From assembly GCA_032622095.1 (NCBI GenBank), contig CP136061.1:39933797-39997796 (forward strand): a stretch of DNA of 64,000 nt, given 5' to 3'. The stretch is from Siphonodentalium dalli. Taxonomy: Eukaryota > Mollusca > Scaphopoda > Gadilida > Siphonodentaliidae. The notes below the pieces were generated by a model, which worked only from the letters and a program-made list of their open reading frames with translations, did no database searches and was not told the DNA's origin. The position numbers and the translations under genes were made by a program. The stretch's first letter is position 1. Each line of letters begins with the position of its first letter. This document shows, in pieces, positions 57,578-64,000 of the stretch.

Positions 57578-58308
57578 GAGTGATTTACCCTTGCACTACC
57601 ACGCTAGGATCAGCATAAACAAATTCTGGCAGCTGAATGGTCAATGATACATGGATGAAAAGTGCACGAAAAAATGCACAAATGTGTTTCCCGTCGAGAA
57701 ACATCAAATATAACCACACGGTAAACGGTTATGGTTGTGCAAATGGCGAATAATTTATGGGAGGTGTTTGTGTTTTTTTCGATGTTATTTTTTTTCTCAA
57801 TTTTAAGGGTAGTGTGACGTTTGTCAAGCTGCAGTGTGATTTTCCACGTACACAAGTACTTTTGGGCATATTTATGTGTGTCTAAAAGGACGTTCTTTAA
57901 TTTCAAATACTCGTGCAGGGTCAATTAAGCTTTCCTGCGAATACAGGCCAGCGGGATTTGTTAACACTGAGGCATATGTAAATCATTTAGTGTATTGTAA
58001 CCAGTACTATAGGGACATGACAATCTGCGGGATGGGATGGAATATGGAATAAAATAACAATCTGCGGGGTGGGATGGAATATGGAATAAAATGACAATCT
58101 GCGGAACAGATTTAGAAAGGATACAGTACGTAGAGGGCTCCTTTTAGTGTCTAACGAAAGTCCGATATTTGCCCCAGCCACACATATTAATCAGCCACTG
58201 GCTGAAAACTGATCTGACATAAAATTGTCGAAATCAAGGCCGTGGAACAGCTGTAGAAATGTGTTTTTTCAGCAATAACTCTATGCCCACATGTAAACCG
58301 CCAATGTA

Positions 58309-59275
58309 TCAGTGTGTGCAGCACATGTGATCGTTATTATGGAGCGCCGTCTGCTCTCTGGGATCAGTGTGTGCTGCATGTGATCGTTATTATGGAGCGC
58401 CGTCTGCTCTCTGGGATCAGTGTGTGCAGCACATGTGATCGTTATTATGGAGCGCCGTCTGCTCTCTGGGATCAGTGTGTGCAGCACATGTGATCGTTAT
58501 TATGGAGCGCCGTCTGCTCTCTGGGATCAGTGTGTGCAGCACATGTGATCGTTATTATGGAGCGCCGTCTGCTCTCTGGTATCAGTGTGTGCTGCATGTG
58601 ATCGTTATTATGGAGCGCCGTCTGCTCTCTGGGATCAGTGTGTGCACCACATGTGATCGTTATTATGGAGCGCCGTCTGCTCTCTGGGATCAGTGTGTGC
58701 AGCACATGTGATCGTTATTATGGAGCGCGGTCTGCTCTCTGGGATCAGTGTGTGCAGCACATGTGATCGTTATTATGGAGCGCGGTCTGCTCTCTGTGAT
58801 CAGTGTGTGCAGCATGTGATCGTTATTATGGAGCGCGGTCTGCTCTCTGGGATCAGTGTGTGCAGCACATGTGATCGTTATTATGGAGCGCGGTCTGCTC
58901 TCTGGGATCAGTGTGTGCAGCACATGTGATCGTTATTATGGAGCGCGGTCTGCTCTCTGGGATCAGTGTGTGCAGCATATGTGATCGTTATTATGGAGCG
59001 CCGTCTGCTCTCTGGCATCAGTGTGTGCAGCACATGTGATCGTTATTATGGAGCGCCGTCTGCTCTCTGGGATCAGTGTGTGCAGCATGTGATCGTTATT
59101 ATGGAGCGCCGTCTGCTCTCTGGTATCAGTGTGTGCAGCATGTGATCGTTATTATGGAGCGCCGTCTGCTCATCTGGGATCAGTGTGTGCAGCACATGTT
59201 ATCGTTATTATGGAGCGCCGTCTGCTCTCTGTGATCAGTGTGTGCTGCATGTGATCGTTAATAAAACAGCACCGT
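58309..59275 (+). repeat. 55-bp satellite in unit copy 1, ~18 monomers
   Basis: Monomer 'gatcagtgtgtgcagcacat' + 'gtgatcgttattatggagcg' + 'ccgtctgctctctgg'. Variants: 52-bp monomers reading 'gcagcatgtg' or 'gctgcatgtg', and a C/G switch in 'gcgc(c/g)gtc'. Frames on both strands are artefacts. Confidence 0.97.
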
Positions 59276-59284
59276 CTTCTCTTC

Positions 59285-59985
59285 TGGGATGAGACTAATC
59301 AGCGTATCATCAACAGGGTTCTAATCAGCGTATCATCAATAGGGTTCTGGGATGAGACTAATCAGCGTATCATCAACAGGGTTCTAATCAGCGTATCATC
59401 AATAGGGTTCTGGGATGAGACTAAACAGCGTATCATCAATAGGGTTCAGGGATGAGACTAATCAGCGTATCATCAACAGGGTTCGGGGATGAGTCTAATC
59501 AGCGTATCATCAACAGGGTTCTAATCAGCGTATCATCAATAGGGTTCTGGGATGAGACTAATCAGCGTATCATAAGGGTTCTAATCAGCGTATCATCAAT
59601 AGGGTTCTGGGATGAGACTAAACAGCGTATCATCAATAGGGTTCAGGGATGAGACTAATCAGCGTATCATCAACAGTGTTCGGGGATGAGTCTAATCAGC
59701 GTATCATCAACAGGGTTCAGGGATGAGACTAATCAGCGTATCATCAACAGGGTTCTGGGATGAGACTAATCAGCGTATCACCAATAGGGTTCAGGGATGA
59801 GACTAATCAGCGTATCATCAACAGGGTTCGGGGATGAGTCTAATCAGCGTATCATCAACATGGTTCAGGGATGAGACTAATCAGCGTATCATCAACAGGG
59901 TTCAGGGATGAGACTAATCAGCGTATCGTCAACAGGGTTCGGGATGAGACTAATCATCAGCGTATCATCAACAGGGTTCGCTCTA
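59285..59985 (+). repeat. 25/36-bp composite minisatellite in unit copy 1
   Basis: A core 'taatcagcgtatcatcaaca' + 'gggttc' with or without 'tgggatgagac' gives two unit lengths mixed along the array. The last unit runs into the CAGGGTTCGC end at ~59973. Confidence 0.95.
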
Positions 59986-60065
59986 CCACTTGCCAAATCT
60001 GCCAATGGCAACAAATTATTCACATTTGGTAAAAAATAATTTCATTTGGCAAACGTTTTGGCAGG
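59973..60065 (+). mobile_element. hAT-end-like segment in unit copy 1
   Basis: CAGGGTTCGCTCTACCACTT, then 'gccaaatctgccaatggcaa' and 'catttggcaaacg', resembles the left end of the hAT at 7380 (CAGTGTTCACGCTG, 'gccaaattagccaatggcta', 'catttggctaaac'). The opposite end was not found. Copy 2 has the same at 63646-63733. Confidence 0.5.
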
Positions 60066-61445
60066 TCACTTTTTAATTCCTCAACAAAAAGTTAACATAT
60101 CATCGCGCAAATTGGTGACATCGACGTTTAATACCACGCCGTTCGTGTAACATCACTATTTCATTGCCTCGAAATGCCAATTGAACATAAATTGTGGATA
60201 TCGCAGGGGGGGGGGGGTCTGCAAAACAATGCCGTATATAGGGCCGGGTTGGGTGGGTGGGTGGACCAGATGCCGAATAAATTGTGCTTGTAAATTTGTT
60301 CCAAAATGGGGGTTTTTTTTTCAAACAATTTACAAGTACTGACCATGTAATGTTGTTTGTAAGCATGTTAGTACCATGCTTGTTGGTATAGGGCTATATA
60401 GGCAGCTATAGTGACTCTTTAGCCTCAGATTTAGCAACATTCTGGATTTCACAGGATCCCGGCCCACTTCATAGTGGACCACCGTAATAGAGTTCAGGAA
60501 ACTTATGATCAACGGAAGAAATATGTGACTGTCTGATACTTTCGAAAAGCGCTCCCGATAACAATTAATGGTGATTTTCAGAAAATGCAGCAAATATTTA
60601 TACATTTACATGTACCAATCAGTACCAAAAGGCAAAATTAGTAATATTTGGCCTATTGTTACAAGTCAATAAAGGACAATTACTCTGGCATGCATTGATG
60701 GACGAGTGATTTACGAGTGATTTACCCTGGCACTACCAAGCTAGGATCAGCATAAACAAATTCTGGCAGCTGAATGGTCATTGATACATGGATGAAAAGT
60801 GCACGAAAAAATGCACAAATGTGTTTCCCGTCGAGAAACATCAAATATAACCACACGGTAAACGGTTATGGTTGTGCAAATGGCGAATAATTTATGGGAG
60901 GTGTTTGTGTTTTTTTCGATGTTATTTTTTTTCTCAATTTTAAGGGTAGTGTGACGTTTGTCAAGCTGCAGTGTGATTTTCCACGTACACAAGTACTTTT
61001 GGGCATATTTATGTGTGTCTAAAAGGACGTTCTTTAATTTCAAATACTCGTGCAGGGTCAATTAAGCTTTCCTGCGAATACAGGCCAGCGGGATTTGTTA
61101 ACACTGAGGCATATGTAAATCATTTAGTGTATTGTAACCAGTACTATAGGGACATGACAATCTGCGGGATGGGATGGAATATGGAATAAAATGACAATCT
61201 GCGGGGTGGGATGGAATATGGAATAAAATGACAATCTGCGGAACAGATTTAGAAAGGATAAAGTACGTAGAGGGCTCCTTTTAGTGTCTAACGAAAGTCC
61301 GATATTTGCCCCAGCCACACATATTAATCAGCCACTGGCTGAAAACTGATCTGACATAAAATTGTCGAAATCAAGGCCGTGGAACAGCTGTAGAAATGTG
61401 TTTTTTCAGCAATAACTCTATGCCCACATGTAAACCGCCAATGTA

Positions 61446-62945
61446 TCAGTGTGTGCAGCACATGTGATCGTTATTATGGAGCGCCGTCTGCTCTCTGGGA
61501 TCAGTGTGTGCTGCATGTGATCGTTATTATGGAGCGCCGTCTGCTCTCTGGGATCAGTGTGTGCAGCACATGTGATCGTTATTATGGAGCGCCGTCTGCT
61601 CTCTGGGATCAGTGTGTGCAGCACATGTGATCGTTATTATGGAGCGCCGTCTGCTCTCTGGGATCAGTGTGTGCAGCACATGTGATCGTTATTATGGAGC
61701 GCCGTCTGCTCTCTGGTATCAGTGTGTGCTGCATGTGATCGTTATTATGGAGCGCCGTCTGCTCTCTGGGATCAGTGTGTGCAGCACATGTGATCGTTAT
61801 TATGGAGCGCCGTCTGCTCTCTGGGATCAGTGTGTGCAGCACATGTGATCGTTATTATGGAGCGCGGTCTGCTCTCTGGGATCAGTGTGTGCAGCATGTG
61901 ATCGTTATTATGGAGCGCCGTCTGCTCTCTGGGATCAGTGTGTGCAGCACATGTGATCGTTATTATGGAGCGCCGTCTGCTCTCTGGGATCAGTGTGTGC
62001 AGCACATGTGATCGTTATTATGGAGCGCGGTCTGCTCTCTGGGATCAGTGTGTGCAGCATGTGATCGTTATTATGGAGCGCCGTCTGCTCTCTGGTATCA
62101 GTGTGTGCTGCATGTGATCGTTATTATGGAGCGCCGTCTGCTCTCTGGGATCAGTGTGTGCAGCATGTGATCGTTATTATGGAGCGCCGTCTGCTCTCTG
62201 GGATCAGTGTGTGCAGCACATGTGATCGTTATTATGGAGCGCGGTCTGCTCTCTGGGATCAGTGTGTGCAGCACATGTGATCGTTATTATGGAGCGCGGT
62301 CTGCTCTCTGGAATCAGTGTGTGCAGCACATGTGATCGTTATTATGGAGCGCGGTCTGCTCTCTGTGATCAGTGTGTGCAGCATGTGATCGTTATTATGG
62401 AGCGCCGTCTGCTCTCTGGGATCAGTGTGTGCAGCATGTGATCGTTATTATGGAGCGCCGTCTGCTCTCTGGGATCAGTGTGTGCAGCATGTGATCGTTA
62501 TTATGGAGCGCGGTCTGCTCTCTGGGATCAGTGTGTGCAGCACATGTGATCGTTATTATGGAGCGCCGTCTTCTCTCTGGGATCAGTGTGTGCAGCACAT
62601 GTGATCGTTATTATGGAGCGCCGTCTGCTCTCTGGGATCAGTGTGTGCAGCACATGTGATCGTTATTATGGAGCGCGGTCTGCTCTCTGGGATCAGTGTG
62701 TGCAGCATATGTGATCGTTATTATGGAGCGCCGTCTGCTCTCTGGGATCAGTGTGTGCAGCACATGTGATCGTTATTATGGAGCGCCGTCTGCTCTCTGG
62801 GATCAGTGTGTGCAGCATGTGATCGTTATTATGGAGCGCCGTCTGCTCTCTGGGATCAGTGTGTGCAGCACATGTTATCGTTATTATGGAGCGCCGTCTG
62901 CTCTCTATGATCAGTGTGTGCTGCATGTGATCGTTAATAAAACAG
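61446..62945 (+). repeat. 55-bp satellite in unit copy 2, ~28 monomers
   Basis: Same monomer and variants as in copy 1, with about ten more units. Confidence 0.97.
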
Positions 62946-62959
62946 CACCGTCTTCTCTT

Positions 62960-63655
62960 CTGGGATGAGACTAATCAGCGTATCATCAACAGGGTTCTAA
63001 TCAGCGTATCATCAATAGGGTTCTGGGATGAGAATAATCAGCGTATCATCAACAGGGTTCTAATCAGCGTATCATCAATAGGGTTCTGGGATGAGACTAA
63101 ACAGCGTATCATCAATAGGGTTCAGGGATGAGACTAATCAGCGTATCATCAACAGGGTTCGGGGATGAGTCTAATCAGCGTATCATCAACAGGGTTCTAA
63201 TCAGCGTATCATCAATAGGGTTCTGGGATGAGACTAAGCAGCGTATCATAATGGTTCTAATCAGCGTATCATCAATAGGGTTCTGGGATGAGACTAAACA
63301 GCGTATCATCAATAGGGTTCAGGGATGAGACTAATCAGCGTATCATCAACAGTGTTCGGGGATGAGTCTAATCAGCGTATCATCAACAGGGTTCAGGGAT
63401 GAGACTAATCAGCGTATCATCAACAGGGTTCTGGGATGAGACTAATCAGCGTATCACCAATAGGGTTCAGGGATGAGACTAATCAGCGTATCATCAACAG
63501 GGTTCGGGGATGAGTCTAATCAGCGTATCATCAACATGGTTCAGGGATGAGACTAATCAGCGTATCATCAACAGGGTTCAGGGATGAGACTAATCAGCGT
63601 ATCATCAACAGGGTTCGGGGATGAGACTAATCATCAGCGTATCATCAACAGGGTT
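62960..63655 (+). repeat. 25/36-bp composite minisatellite in unit copy 2
   Basis: Unit order follows copy 1 nearly one-to-one, including the odd short unit with 'tatcataa' (~59567 and ~63245). It was therefore duplicated as a block, not expanded independently. Confidence 0.95.
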
Positions 63656-63850
63656 CGCGCTACCACTTGCCAAATCTGCCAATGGCAAAAAATTATTCAC
63701 ATTTGGTAAAAAATAATTTCATTTGGCAAACGTTCCTCAACAAAAAGTTAACATATCATCGCGCAAATTGGTGACATCGACGTTTAATACCACGCCGTTC
63801 GTGTAACATCACTATTTCATTGCCTCGAAATGCCAATTGAACATAAATTG

Positions 63851-63950
63851 NNNNNNNNNNNNNNNNNNNNNNNNNNNNNNNNNNNNNNNNNNNNNNNNNN
63901 NNNNNNNNNNNNNNNNNNNNNNNNNNNNNNNNNNNNNNNNNNNNNNNNNN
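63851..63950. other. Assembly gap (100 N)
   Basis: A run of exactly 100 N, a usual placeholder for unknown gap length. It begins inside unit copy 2. The 50 bases after it do not match the expected continuation, as far as can be judged. Confidence 0.98.
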
Positions 63951-64000
63951 TTCACCACGATATTTTATTGAAAAAATTAGAACATTATGGAATTCAGGGT

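Larger units (their letters stand above)
57578..60714 (+). repeat. Large tandem unit, copy 1 (3137 bp)
   Basis: Begins 'gagtgatttaccc' and is followed directly by copy 2 with the same start; 'gagtgatttac' is doubled at the junction (60703-60725). Order inside: a ~750-bp lead with a 38-bp tandem ('gacaatctgcggg', 58017-58100); a 55-bp array (58309-59275); a 25/36-bp array (59285-59985); a hAT-end-like segment (59973-60065); and a tail (60066-60714) with a G-run at 60206-60217. A 104-codon minus-strand frame (57610-57924) is present in both copies, but copies this similar give no independent support for coding. Confidence 0.92.
60715..63850 (+). repeat. Large tandem unit, copy 2, cut by the assembly gap
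   Basis: Almost identical to copy 1 with the same internal order. The offset is 3137 at the start but 3656 at the end, so copy 2 is ~519 bp longer; the extra length lies in the 55-bp array. The copy-1 tail after 'gaacataaattg' (60194) is missing because the N-run starts there. Confidence 0.92.

Noticed and set aside
57610-57924. 104-codon minus-strand frame repeated at 60747-61061
   Set aside because: Its conservation between copies is explained by recent duplication of the whole 3.1-kb unit; no recognisable domain.
58309-59275. Possible CRISPR array because of regular repeats
   Set aside because: There are no unique spacers; it is a head-to-tail satellite in a eukaryotic context.
58281-62968. 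Many 68-90 codon frames with repetitive peptides
   Set aside because: Products of the 55-bp array on both strands; no start context or unique sequence.

Overview
The window looks like a stretch of draft nuclear genome from a marine invertebrate, probably a lophotrochozoan (mollusc, brachiopod, annelid or similar). The evidence is an AT-rich composition, very low coding density, one intact intronless rhodopsin-class GPCR whose TM7 reads NFYLY (a lophotrochozoan/FMRFamide-receptor-like variant), relics of LINEs, a tRNA-derived SINE, Helitrons, hAT and TTAA-specific MITEs, many satellites, and a 100-base run of N. Species cannot be told from the sequence alone. There are no bacterial operons, no CRISPR and no tRNA or rRNA gene that I can recognise.

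Layout. 0-13.5 kb: dispersed repeats, a LINE 3' relic (4.2-4.6 kb), a 48-53 bp minisatellite (5.3-6.2 kb), a complete non-autonomous hAT element with 8-bp target duplication and a transposase zinc-finger remnant (7.38-8.43 kb), a 'CCAAGATGGC' tandem block (9.1-10.1 kb), and a 2.03-kb TIR element (11.2-13.2 kb) inserted in a repeat whose empty version lies at 0.5-1.0 kb. 13.8-16.7 kb: a non-autonomous Helitron. 17.6-25.4 kb: a complex framed by inverted arms, holding a LINE C-terminal relic, diverged satellites, a long perfect hairpin and two hammerhead-ribozyme motifs in the same orientation. 25.7-39.1 kb: fold-back and MITE-type elements, a second 'CCAAGATGGC' block, a SINE with target duplication and three tandem copies of a hairpin MITE. 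39.9-41.1 kb: a ~49 bp satellite with a dimeric higher-order stretch. 41.3-44.0 kb: a second Helitron of the same family. 44.1-45.0 kb: a MITE and a minus-strand LINE reverse-transcriptase relic. 45.3-50.06 kb: a putative element with long inverted arms. 50.36-51.42 kb: the GPCR, the only convincing protein gene. 51.7-57 kb: hairpins, minisatellites and a third TTAA MITE. 57.6-63.85 kb: a tandem duplication of a 3.1-3.7 kb unit made largely of 55-bp and 25/36-bp arrays, running into an assembly gap.

The most interesting signal is the pair of hammerhead ribozymes (18617-18703 and 24120-24202). Both keep the catalytic core CTGATGA...GAA and all three helices, with sequence differences that preserve pairing, and both lie in a repeat family with no coding sequence, as in Penelope-like elements or retrozymes. 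The genes do not form a pathway; the window is mostly transposable elements and satellites next to one receptor gene.
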